From: Pseudomonas sp. N40(2020)
Lineage (GTDB): Bacteria > Pseudomonadota > Gammaproteobacteria > Pseudomonadales > Pseudomonadaceae
Reading direction: 5' to 3'
Assembly: GCF_014472415.1 (NCBI RefSeq)
Contig: NZ_JACSZV010000019.1
Span: 1 to 64,000 of the forward strand
DNA: 64,000 bases
Shown here: in pieces, positions 55,131 to 63,524 of the stretch
Numbering within the stretch: the first letter of the stretch is position 1
Layout of the letters: the number at the start of each line of letters is the position of its first letter
Made by a program: the position numbers and the translations under genes
The notes under the pieces: model-generated
Told to the model about the DNA's origin: nothing
Seen by the model: only the letters and a program-made list of their open reading frames with translations
Databases searched by the model: none

Positions 55131-56486
55131 ATGAATGCTCTAGCCCGCCGCGCTGCAGGCCTGCTGCTCAGCACAGTCTGCCTGCCCCTTTCGGCCCTGG
55201 CGGCCGACCCGCAACCGACTCACGAATTCACCCTCGACAACGGCCTGAAGGTCGTCGTGCGCGAAGACCATCGCGCGCCGGTGGTGGTGTCGCAGGTCTG
55301 GTACAAGGTCGGCTCCAGCTACGAAACCCCGGGCCAGACCGGTCTGTCCCACGCCCTTGAGCACATGATGTTCAAGGGCAGCGAGAAAGTCGGCCCCGGT
55401 GAAGCCTCGCTGATCCTGCGCGACCTCGGCGCCGAAGAGAACGCTTTCACCAGCGACGACTTCACCGCTTATTACCAGGTGCTGGCCCGCGACCGTCTGG
55501 GCGTGGCCTTCGAACTGGAAGCCGACCGCATGGCCAATCTGCGCCTGCCGGCCGACGAGTTTGCCAAGGAAATCGAAGTCATCAAGGAAGAGCGCCGCCT
55601 GCGCACCGATGACAAGCCGATGTCCAAGGCCTACGAGCGCTACAAGGCGATGGCTTACCCGGCCAGCGGCTACCACACGCCTACCATCGGCTGGATGGCT
55701 GACCTGGACCGGATGAAGGTCGAAGAGCTACGCCACTGGTATCAATCCTGGTATGTGCCGAACAACGCCACGCTGGTGGTGGTTGGCAACGTCACGCCGG
55801 ATGAAGTTAAAACCCTTGCCCAGCGTTACTTCGGACCGATCGCCAAACGCGACGTGCCACCGGCAAAACAACCGCTGGAACTGGCCGAACCCGGCGAACG
55901 GCAGATCACCCTGCATGTGCAGACGCAACTGCCTAGCCTGATGCTCGGCTTCAACGTACCAAGCATCGCCACTGCTGAAGACAAACGTTCGGTCAACGCC
56001 CTGCGCCTGATTTCGGCGCTGCTCGACGGCGGTTACAGCGGTCGCATCCCGACCCAACTGGAGCGCGGCGAAGAGCTGGTGTCCGGCGGTTCGTCGAGCT
56101 ACGACGCCTACACCCGTGGCGACAGTCTGTTTACCCTGTCGGCGACGCCGAACACCCAGAAGAAAAAGACCATGGCGCAAGCCGAGGCCGGTCTCTGGAA
56201 GCTGCTGGAACAACTGAAAACCACCGCACCGTCCGCCGAAGAGCTGGAACGCGTGCGGGCTCAAGTGATTGCCGGCCTGGTCTACGAGCGTGACTCGATT
56301 ACCAGCCAGGCCACTGCCATCGGCCAATTGGAGACGGTCGGTCTGTCGTGGAAACTGATGGACACCGAACTCGCCGATCTGGAAAGCGTAACCCCGCAAG
56401 ACATCCAGAACGCCGCCAAGCTGTATTTCACCCGCGAACGTCTCAGCGTCGCCCACGTCCTGCCACTGGAGACGACTCATGAGTAA
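55131..56486 (+). CDS. M16 zinc peptidase, catalytic subunit (copy 1)
   Basis: The 451-residue protein has a signal peptide (ending about ALAADPQ), so it is periplasmic. The M16 inverted zinc motif is HALEH (His74, Glu77, His78) with third ligand Glu154 in VIKEERR. The C-terminal half has the second, non-catalytic M16 domain. Bacterial pairs of this type form heterodimers with an inactive subunit. Its stop overlaps the next gene by eight bases (ATGAGTAA). It is the ortholog of the zinc-protease gene found at this locus in other pseudomonads. Confidence 0.92.
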   Translation: MNALARRAAGLLLSTVCLPLSALAADPQPTHEFTLDNGLKVVVREDHRAPVVVSQVWYKVGSSYETPGQTGLSHALEHMMFKGSEKVGPGEASLILRDLGAEENAFTSDDFTAYYQVLARDRLGVAFELEADRMANLRLPADEFAKEIEVIKEERRLRTDDKPMSKAYERYKAMAYPASGYHTPTIGWMADLDRMKVEELRHWYQSWYVPNNATLVVVGNVTPDEVKTLAQRYFGPIAKRDVPPAKQPLELAEPGERQITLHVQTQLPSLMLGFNVPSIATAEDKRSVNALRLISALLDGGYSGRIPTQLERGEELVSGGSSSYDAYTRGDSLFTLSATPNTQKKKTMAQAEAGLWKLLEQLKTTAPSAEELERVRAQVIAGLVYERDSITSQATAIGQLETVGLSWKLMDTELADLESVTPQDIQNAAKLYFTRERLSVAHVLPLETTHE

Positions 56487-57966
56487 GCGCAAGACCCCAC
56501 GCCTGTTGCTCGGCCTGATCGCCGTAGCGATCCTCGGTTCCGCCGCGTTTTATCTGGCTCCCGGCGCGAAAACCGACGCCAGCGAAGCGCTGGACAGCGC
56601 CAAGTCCAGCCAGAAACTTCAATCGCTGGCCGAACTCGACGGCAAGGCTCCGGCCAGCCGCAAGCTTGACGTGCAGACCTGGAACACCGCCGAAGGCGCC
56701 AAGGTGCTGTTCGTCGAGGCCCACGAATTGCCAATGTTCGACATGCGCCTGATTTTCGCTGCCGGCAGCAGTCAGGACGGCAATGCGCCGGGTCTGGCAG
56801 TACTGACCAACGCGATGCTCAACGAAGGCGTTGCGGGCAAGGACGTCGGCGCCATCGCGCAGGGTTTCGAAGGTCTTGGTGCAGATTTCGGCAACGGTGC
56901 CTTCAAGGACATGGCGTTGGCTTCGCTGCGCAGCCTGAGTGCCACTGAACAACGTGAACCCGCGCTGAAACTATTCTCGGAAGTGATCGGCAAACCGACC
57001 TTCCCGACCGACTCATTCGCACGCATCAAGAATCAGATGCTCGCCGGTTTCGAATACCAGAAACAGAACCCCGGCAAACTCGCCAGTCTGGAACTGATGA
57101 AGCGCTTGTACGGCGATCACCCCTACGCGCACTCGAGTGATGGCAGTGCGCAAAGTGTGCCGAAAATCACCGTGGCACAGCTGCGCGAGTTCCACGCCAA
57201 GGCCTACGCGGCGGGCAATGTAGTGATCGCGCTGGTGGGTGACTTGTCCCGCGCCGACGCCGAGTCGATTGCCAATCAGGTTTCCGCCGCGCTGCCGAAA
57301 GGCCCGGCACTGGCGAAGATCGCTCAGCCACAGGAACCGAAAGCCAGCGTCGGCCACATCGAGTTTCCGTCCAAGCAGACCAACCTGATGCTCGCGCAGT
57401 TGGGCATCGACCGCGACGATCCGGACTACGCCGCACTGTCGATGGGCAACCAGATCCTCGGCGGCGGCGGTTTCGGTACGCGCCTGATGAGCGAAGTGCG
57501 CGAGAAACGCGGCCTGGCCTACGGCGTGTACTCCGGCTTCAGCCCGATGCAGGCCCGTGGCCCGTTCATGATCAACCTGCAAACCCGCGCGGAAATGAGC
57601 GAGGGCACCCTGAAACTGGTGCAGGACGTTCTCGCCGATTACCTGAAAACCGGCCCGACCCAGAAAGAACTCGACGATGCCAAACGCGAACTGGCCGGCA
57701 GCTTCCCGCTGTCCACCGCGAGCAACGCCGACATCGTCGGCCAACTCGGCGCCATGGGCTTCTACAATCTGCCGTTGAGTTATCTGGATGATTTCATGCG
57801 TGAGTCCCAGAGCCTGACCGTGGAACAAGTCCGCGACGCCCTGAACAAACACTTGAGCACGGACAAAATGGTCATCGTCACCGCTGGCCCGACCGTGCCG
57901 CAAAAGCCGTTACCGGCCCCATCTGATAAACCTGCCGAGCAACCGCTCGGGGTTCCGGAGCATTAA
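56479..57966 (+). CDS. M16 peptidase-like, non-catalytic subunit (copy 1)
   Basis: The 495-residue protein has an N-terminal membrane anchor or signal (about residues 8-28) and two M16 domains. At the place of the zinc motif it reads GLAVLTNAMLNEG, so HxxEH is absent and it should not cut peptides by itself. GGGFGTRLMSEVREKRGLAYGVYSGF is the conserved C-terminal M16 R/Y region, which is kept. It probably pairs with the active subunit encoded just upstream. The stop shares one base with the rsmD start (TAATG). Confidence 0.9.
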   Translation: MSKRKTPRLLLGLIAVAILGSAAFYLAPGAKTDASEALDSAKSSQKLQSLAELDGKAPASRKLDVQTWNTAEGAKVLFVEAHELPMFDMRLIFAAGSSQDGNAPGLAVLTNAMLNEGVAGKDVGAIAQGFEGLGADFGNGAFKDMALASLRSLSATEQREPALKLFSEVIGKPTFPTDSFARIKNQMLAGFEYQKQNPGKLASLELMKRLYGDHPYAHSSDGSAQSVPKITVAQLREFHAKAYAAGNVVIALVGDLSRADAESIANQVSAALPKGPALAKIAQPQEPKASVGHIEFPSKQTNLMLAQLGIDRDDPDYAALSMGNQILGGGGFGTRLMSEVREKRGLAYGVYSGFSPMQARGPFMINLQTRAEMSEGTLKLVQDVLADYLKTGPTQKELDDAKRELAGSFPLSTASNADIVGQLGAMGFYNLPLSYLDDFMRESQSLTVEQVRDALNKHLSTDKMVIVTAGPTVPQKPLPAPSDKPAEQPLGVPEH

Positions 57967-58568
57967 TGGCTACTCGAGCACCGAAAAAACCTGCGCAAAA
58001 CGTGCATAACGGCGTGAATCAGTTACGCATCATTGGTGGCGAATGGCGTAGCCGCAAGCTGAGCTTCCCCGACGCCCCGGGCCTGCGCCCGACACCGGAT
58101 CGCGTGCGTGAAACCCTGTTCAACTGGCTCGCACCCTACGTAGCTGGCGCCAAGGTCCTTGACCCGTTCGCCGGCAGCGGCGCGCTGTTTCTCGAGGCGT
58201 TGTCCCGTGGCGCGGCCATGGGGCAGGCGCTGGACGCCAGCAATATCGCGGTTTCCAGCCTTAAAGAGCACCTCGGCACGCTGCGCTGCACCAACGGCCA
58301 GGTGCAGACTGCCGACGCCCTGCGCTACCTGGAAACCCAGACCGCTACGCCGTTCGATCTGGTCTTCCTCGATCCGCCGTTCAACCAGAACCTGCTGCCA
58401 GCCGTGTGCACGTTGCTCGAAGAGCGTCAGTGGCTGGCCGACGACGCCTGGGTGTATACCGAAAGCGAAACGGCACCATCGACCCTCGGCTTGCCCGCCA
58501 ACTGGCGCTTGCACCGCGAACAGAAATCCGGACGCGTGTATTACGCGTTGTGGCAACGCAGCGCCTGA
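57966..58568 (+). CDS. rsmD: 16S rRNA (guanine-966-N2)-methyltransferase
   Basis: RsmD methylates N2 of G966 in 16S rRNA. The 200-residue protein has the family start NQLRIIGGEWRSRKLSFPDAPGLRPTPDRVRETLFNWL, the SAM site VLDPFAGSGALFLEALSRGA near residue 65, and the catalytic FLDPPF near 135. It overlaps the M16 gene by one base and is followed by a second M16 pair. Confidence 0.94.
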   Translation: MATRAPKKPAQNVHNGVNQLRIIGGEWRSRKLSFPDAPGLRPTPDRVRETLFNWLAPYVAGAKVLDPFAGSGALFLEALSRGAAMGQALDASNIAVSSLKEHLGTLRCTNGQVQTADALRYLETQTATPFDLVFLDPPFNQNLLPAVCTLLEERQWLADDAWVYTESETAPSTLGLPANWRLHREQKSGRVYYALWQRSA

Positions 58569-58638
58569 TCCCGGGCCTGATGTGCGCTCAATGCATCAGC
58601 AATAAATAGATACCGCACATCGCTCCTCGCATCTCGCC

Positions 58639-58671
58639 AAAGTGGTTACCGCAATCTGCGTTAACCACTTT
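58639..58671. repeat. Near-perfect hairpin just before the second M16 pair
   Basis: AAAGTGGTTA at 58639-58648 pairs with TAACCACTTT at 58662-58671, and CGCA (58650) pairs with TGCG (58657), giving 14 pairs with one mismatch and a 3-base loop. It ends 14 bases before the ATG at 58685 and is not followed by a T-run, so it may act in translation control rather than as a terminator. Confidence 0.7.
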
Positions 58672-58684
58672 GGACGATTCATGT

Positions 58685-60028
58685 ATGGATACGTTATGCA
58701 GCAGGATGCTGCTCATTCTTTGCCTGGCGCCATTGATGTCCCTGGCCGCCCCACCCCCACCGACTCACCAGTTCACCCTGGACAATGGTCTGAACGTGCT
58801 TGTGCGCGAAGACCATCGTGCACCGCTGGTGACCTCACAACTCTGGTTCAAGGTTGGCTCTGCCGACGAGGCGCCAGGCCAGAGCGGACTCTCTCACGCG
58901 CTCGAACACATGCTCTACAAAGGCAGCAGCAAAACCTGCGCCGGCGAGGCCTCGGCCATTTTGCAAACACTCGGTGCCCGGGAAAACGCCTTCACCAGCA
59001 AAGATGCCACGACCTATTACCAAACCCTGGCACCCAGGTATCTGGGCGTGGCATTCGAGTTGATGGCCGATCTGATGTCGACCGCGCACTTGCGCACCTC
59101 GGACTTGACCCCGGAAATGGCGGTAATACGCGAAGAACGGCGCTTGCGCACCGACGATGACCCCCATGATCTGGCACTGGAGCGTCTGACCGGTGTGGCG
59201 CATTTGGCCAATAGCTATCGCACACCGATTCTTGGCTGGATGCATGACCTGCACCGTTTGAATGCCGACGATCTGCGCCACTGGTATGCGACCCGCTACT
59301 CCCCTGGCAACGCCACGCTAGTGGTTGTCGGTGATGTGACGCTCGATCAGGTCAAACGGCTGGCGCAGCGCCACTTTGACCCCTTGCCAGCGCGACCTGT
59401 TCCTCGCCTGCTACGGCCCACTGAACTGGCACAGGCAGGTGAACGCAAACTGACGCTGTCTCTGGCCGTCCCGACCCCCCAACTGATCATGGCGTTTAAC
59501 GTGCCGGGGCTTGCCACCGCTGAAAATCGGCGATCTGTACACGCCCTGCGCCTGATCGACGCATTACTGGGAGGGACCCACAGTGCACGCCTGAAAAAAC
59601 GCCTGGAATTCACCGAACAGTTGTTCAGCGACGTCAGTACTTCTTATGACGCGCTCACACGCGGCGACAGTCTTCTGTTCGTGACGGCCGAACTCGCCAG
59701 CGCCCACGCTGACGATCTGGACGCGGCCGAGGCACGGGTCTGGCAACTGATTGAAGAACTGCATGCCCACCCGCCGACAGCTGAAGAGTTGGAGCGCGCA
59801 CGCACTCAATTGATTGCCCGACAGATCTATACACAAGACTCCATCGTCGAGCAGGCCCACGAGCTGGCCACATTGGCGAGTATCGACCTGCCCTGGCAGT
59901 TGATGGATAAGGACTCAGACGAGCTTGCACAGGTGACACCGGCTGACATCCAGCAGGCTGCGTCAACGTTTTTGACCCGCGAACGCCTGACGGTTGCGCA
60001 TGTATTGGCGGAGGCGGCTCATGAATAA
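58685..60028 (+). CDS. M16 zinc peptidase, catalytic subunit (copy 2)
   Basis: The 447-residue protein is a paralogue of the gene at 55131. It has a signal peptide (MDTLCSRMLLILCLAPLMSLA), the same TLDNGLNVLVREDHRAPLV start of the M16 domain, the zinc motif HALEH (His71, Glu74, His75), and the later VIREERRLRTDDDP. The copies are clearly related but far from identical, pointing to an old duplication. A TTG at 58670 is in frame but lies inside the hairpin. Its stop overlaps the next gene by eight bases (ATGAATAA), as in copy 1. Confidence 0.88.
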   Translation: MDTLCSRMLLILCLAPLMSLAAPPPPTHQFTLDNGLNVLVREDHRAPLVTSQLWFKVGSADEAPGQSGLSHALEHMLYKGSSKTCAGEASAILQTLGARENAFTSKDATTYYQTLAPRYLGVAFELMADLMSTAHLRTSDLTPEMAVIREERRLRTDDDPHDLALERLTGVAHLANSYRTPILGWMHDLHRLNADDLRHWYATRYSPGNATLVVVGDVTLDQVKRLAQRHFDPLPARPVPRLLRPTELAQAGERKLTLSLAVPTPQLIMAFNVPGLATAENRRSVHALRLIDALLGGTHSARLKKRLEFTEQLFSDVSTSYDALTRGDSLLFVTAELASAHADDLDAAEARVWQLIEELHAHPPTAEELERARTQLIARQIYTQDSIVEQAHELATLASIDLPWQLMDKDSDELAQVTPADIQQAASTFLTRERLTVAHVLAEAAHE

Positions 60029-61526
60029 TGGCCTTCGGAAGGCCAGGGGCGTTTTGCTCGGGCTGGGAATCGTAGCAGGCCTGACGGGCGTTCAAACGCT
60101 GGCAGATACCGTGACGGTCGCGCCGGCAAATTACCCCGCGCCACGTCTGCAATCGCTACTGGGGCCGGTTCCTGTCGCCGGCACTGCGCGAGCACTGTCG
60201 ATCAAAGGCTGGAAAACCCTGACCGGCACCAAAGTGTTGTTCATCCGCACCACAGAGCTGCCGATGTTCGATCTGCATGTCAGCTTCGCCGCAGGCAGCG
60301 CGCGAGATGGCGACACGCCGGGCCTCGCCGCCGCCACGTTCAGCATGCTCAATGAAGGCATACCGGGCAAAGACCTGTCCGCCATCGTTGAAGTCTTTGA
60401 CGGTCTGGGCGCGCAACTCGACATGAACATCGATCATGACCGCGCCACATTGGCCTTGCGCAGCTTGAGCGATGAACAGAAACGTGCCCCGGCGTTGCAG
60501 CTGTTTTCGCAGATTCTCGGCGCGCCGACACTGACCGACGATGCGCTGAAGAGGGTGAAAATCGAGCTGCGCGACAGCCTCACTTCCGCCGCGCAGGATG
60601 CAGGAAATTCGCCAGTGCATCTGGTCAAGACACTGCTCGCCCCGGACGGCCCCTACTCGCTGCCGTTCTATGGCACTGATCAAGGGTTGCAGGCGCTGAC
60701 CGGGACGGAGGTAAAAGATTTCCACCAGCGTTTCTACAGCGCCAGTCAGGCGCAAATCACCCTGGTCGGCGACCTGACGCTGGCGCAGGCAAAGGCGATC
60801 AGTCTGCAAATCAGCAACGCCTTACCGGTCATGCCTGCAGGCACCGCGGTCATGCCAATGCCCGGGCACAAACCCGTTGGCACCGAACGAACCCTGCACG
60901 AGGAACAGCCACTGACCCAAATCAACCTGATACTCGCCCAGCCCAGCGTGTCGCGAAGCCATGCGGACTATGCCGCGCTGTACACCGCCAACCTGATTTT
61001 TGGCGGCACGATCAACAGCCGACTGATGAGCGAACTACGGGAAAAGCGCGGGCTGGTGTACGACGTCTATTCAGAAAACGCCCCTTGGGCCACGGCGGGT
61101 TTGCTGACCATTTCCCTGCAGGTCAATCCGGCATTCAGCCAGGCTACGCTGGCGTTGACCCGGTCGTTGTTCAGTGACTACCTGCGCGACGGGCCGACAC
61201 AACAGGAGCTCGATCAGGTCAAGCTGCAAGTCGCCAACAGGAGTGCACTGAACAGCTCCAGCAACTGGCAGATTCTCAAGCAACTGGTGACAATCAATCG
61301 CCATGATCTGCCACTCGACCTCGACTACACCGTGCAACAGGTGCAACGCCTGACACTCAAACAAATCCATGAGGCGCTGAATCGGCATTTGGCCGCCGAC
61401 CGCTGGCGCGTGGTGACAGTCGGGGCCACCGTCGAGCAGCAGGCGCTACCCGCCCCCGCGCCGACACCGCCCGGCACGTCATCCCAGAGCATGTGTCGCG
61501 CCGAAGCAGGCTTTGTGGCAAGTTAG
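60021..61526 (+). CDS. M16 peptidase-like, non-catalytic subunit (copy 2)
   Basis: The 501-residue protein is a paralogue of the gene at 56479. It has an N-terminal signal-like segment (ARGVLLGLGIVAGLTGVQTLA). In place of the zinc motif it reads GLAAATFSMLNEG, so it is not catalytic. It keeps GTINSRLMSELREKRGLVYDVYSENAP. It overlaps the active copy upstream by eight bases and most likely forms its heterodimer. The C-terminal tail is Pro-rich and ends with an extra stretch unlike copy 1. Confidence 0.88.
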   Translation: MNNGLRKARGVLLGLGIVAGLTGVQTLADTVTVAPANYPAPRLQSLLGPVPVAGTARALSIKGWKTLTGTKVLFIRTTELPMFDLHVSFAAGSARDGDTPGLAAATFSMLNEGIPGKDLSAIVEVFDGLGAQLDMNIDHDRATLALRSLSDEQKRAPALQLFSQILGAPTLTDDALKRVKIELRDSLTSAAQDAGNSPVHLVKTLLAPDGPYSLPFYGTDQGLQALTGTEVKDFHQRFYSASQAQITLVGDLTLAQAKAISLQISNALPVMPAGTAVMPMPGHKPVGTERTLHEEQPLTQINLILAQPSVSRSHADYAALYTANLIFGGTINSRLMSELREKRGLVYDVYSENAPWATAGLLTISLQVNPAFSQATLALTRSLFSDYLRDGPTQQELDQVKLQVANRSALNSSSNWQILKQLVTINRHDLPLDLDYTVQQVQRLTLKQIHEALNRHLAADRWRVVTVGATVEQQALPAPAPTPPGTSSQSMCRAEAGFVAS

Positions 61527-61539
61527 GTTCTTTCACTCA

Positions 61540-61572
61540 AAAGCGGCAGATGCCTGAAGCACCTGCCGCTTT
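61540..61572 (+). terminator. Hairpin after the second M16 pair
   Basis: aagcggcag..tgc and gca.ctgccgcttt form an imperfect stem, followed by only a short T stretch, so it is a weak terminator candidate. Confidence 0.5.
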
Positions 61573-61596
61573 GCGCAAGACCTGTCGAGATTTGCC

Positions 61597-62604
61597 GTGC
61601 AGTCACTGAACCCTGTTCCCAGCCCCCGCTTTGCACCGGCCTTCGGCCTGGGTAACCCACACCTGCAAACCTTGTGGGGGCCGCTGTGGCGCAAAACCGT
61701 TCACCTTGATCGTCAGCGCGAACGTCTGTGGCTTGATGATGGCGATTTCCTCGACCTCGACTGGCATGGCCCGCACAGCGCCGAGACTCCGCTGGTGTTG
61801 GTGCTGCATGGACTGACCGGTTCTTCTAACTCACCTTACGTTGCCGGCATCCAATCCGCGCTCGCCGCGCAAGGCTGGGCCAGTGTTGCATTGAACTGGC
61901 GCGGCTGCTCGGGCGAACCGAACCTGCTGCCGCGCAGTTATCACTCCGGCGCCAGCGAAGACCTCGCCGAAGCCATCCGCCATCTGCGTGCGAAGCGTCC
62001 GTTGGCACCGCTGTATGCGGTCGGCTATTCCCTTGGCGGTAATGTGTTGCTCAAGCATCTGGGCGAGACCGGGAGTGCCAGCGGCGTGCGCGGTGCGGTG
62101 GCAGTGTCGGTGCCGTTTCGCCTCGACCAGTGCGCGGATCGGATTGGTCAGGGATTTTCCAGGGTCTATCAAGCGCATTTCATGCGCGAGATGGTCGCTT
62201 ACATCAAGAACAAGCAACGCCAGTTCCAGCACGACGGCCGCGATGATGGTGTAGCCGCACTGGCAGCGCTCGGCTCATTGGAAAACATGCGTACGTTCTG
62301 GGATTTCGATGGCCGGGTCACCGCGCCACTGCACGGCTTTACCGATGCCGAGGATTACTATCGTCGCGCCTCGAGCCGGTATTTTCTCGGTGAGATCCGC
62401 ACGCCGACCCTTATCATTCAAGCGGCGGACGATCCTTTCGTGTTTCCGCACAGCCTGCCCCAGGCCAGCGAGCTGTCAGACCTCACCGAATTCGAATTGC
62501 AGGCTCGCGGCGGCCACGTCGGCTTCGTCGATGGCTCGTTGCGCCAGCCGGGTTATTACCTGGAACGGCGCATCCCGCAGTGGCTGGCAGGCCTGACGTC
62601 ATGA
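61597..62604 (+). CDS. YheT-type alpha/beta hydrolase
   Basis: The 335-residue protein belongs to the YheT/ABHD hydrolase group. It has FGLGNPHLQTLWGPLWRK at the start, LVLHGLTGSSNSPYVAGIQSALAAQGWASVALNWRGCSGE with the oxyanion region, the nucleophile motif VGYSLGGNVLLKHLGE near residue 147, the catalytic Asp in AADDPFVFPHSLPQ, and the His in RGGHVGFVDG. The substrate is probably an ester or thioester but is not known. The start is a GTG at 61597. Confidence 0.88.
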   Translation: MQSLNPVPSPRFAPAFGLGNPHLQTLWGPLWRKTVHLDRQRERLWLDDGDFLDLDWHGPHSAETPLVLVLHGLTGSSNSPYVAGIQSALAAQGWASVALNWRGCSGEPNLLPRSYHSGASEDLAEAIRHLRAKRPLAPLYAVGYSLGGNVLLKHLGETGSASGVRGAVAVSVPFRLDQCADRIGQGFSRVYQAHFMREMVAYIKNKQRQFQHDGRDDGVAALAALGSLENMRTFWDFDGRVTAPLHGFTDAEDYYRRASSRYFLGEIRTPTLIIQAADDPFVFPHSLPQASELSDLTEFELQARGGHVGFVDGSLRQPGYYLERRIPQWLAGLTS

Positions 62605-62637
62605 TTGATCAGGCTCGCTCCCACAAGGGTGTGGTGA

Positions 62638-63492
62638 TTACTCGCCGGTAGCGACTCCGCGCGACGGCTCGTTGATCCACTCACTCCACGACCCCGCATA
62701 CAGCGAACCCAACGGATACCCCGCCAGGCATAGTGCAAACAGGTTGTGGCACGCCGTCACGCCCGAGCCGCAATACGCGACCAGTTCTGACGGCGAGCGC
62801 TCGCCCAGCTTCGCGGCAAAGCGCTGTTTGAGCTGATCGGCCGGCAAGAATCGCCCGTCACTGCCAAGGTTGTCGGTAAACGCCGCACATTGCGCGCCGG
62901 GAATGTGCCCGGCAATCGGGTCGATCGGCTCCACTTCACCTTTGAATCGCGGCAAGGCCCGAGCATCGATCAGGGTCAGTTCGGGTTGGCCGAGACGTTG
63001 CTGCAATTGTTCGGCGCTGAGCAACAGGCTCATGTCTGACTGGCCGCTGAAATGGCCACGGGTGACGGTCGGCGCATCCAGACTCAGCGGCAGGCCAGCT
63101 GCATGCCACGCCTTGAGTCCGCCGTCGAGAATGAACACACCGTCGCGCTTGCCCAGCCACGCCAGCAGCCACCATGCTCGGGCCGCATAGGCTCCCGGGC
63201 CGTCGTCGTACAAAACCACGTCGCTGTCGGCATTGATGCCCCAGGCTTGCAGACGCTCGATCAGCTCTGCCGGCTCAGGCAACGGATGACGCCCGGTCAC
63301 GCCCTTGACTACTTTGCCACTGAGGTCACGCTCCAGATCGGCAAAACTCGCCCCGGCAATGTGCCCTTCGGCATAGCTGCGCTGACCGTAGTCCGGGTCT
63401 TCGAGGGCAAAACGACAATCCAGAATCACCAGCCCGGGCTGCTCCTTGCGGGCATCCAGTGCGTTGGGGCTGATCAGTTGCGCAATCGGCAT
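62638..63492 (-). CDS. Rhodanese-type sulfurtransferase (3-mercaptopyruvate sulfurtransferase-like)
   Basis: The 284-residue protein has two rhodanese domains. The second holds the active site AYCGSGVTACHN near residue 241, and CGSGVTA is the form seen in mercaptopyruvate sulfurtransferases. The first domain has LVILDCRFALEDPDYGQRSYAEGHIAGASFADLERDLSG. It transfers sulfur to acceptors such as cyanide or thioredoxin. The ATG at 63492 follows AGGAG. Confidence 0.88.
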   Translation of the reverse strand: MPIAQLISPNALDARKEQPGLVILDCRFALEDPDYGQRSYAEGHIAGASFADLERDLSGKVVKGVTGRHPLPEPAELIERLQAWGINADSDVVLYDDGPGAYAARAWWLLAWLGKRDGVFILDGGLKAWHAAGLPLSLDAPTVTRGHFSGQSDMSLLLSAEQLQQRLGQPELTLIDARALPRFKGEVEPIDPIAGHIPGAQCAAFTDNLGSDGRFLPADQLKQRFAAKLGERSPSELVAYCGSGVTACHNLFALCLAGYPLGSLYAGSWSEWINEPSRGVATGE

Positions 63493-63524
63493 AACGGGCT
63501 CCTGTGGGATTTCAACGGGACGGT

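Noticed and set aside
9764..62640. CRISPR array or tRNA gene at the repeated palindromes
   Set aside because: The repeats are scattered single inverted pairs between genes, not equal-length direct repeats with spacers, and none folds as a tRNA cloverleaf.
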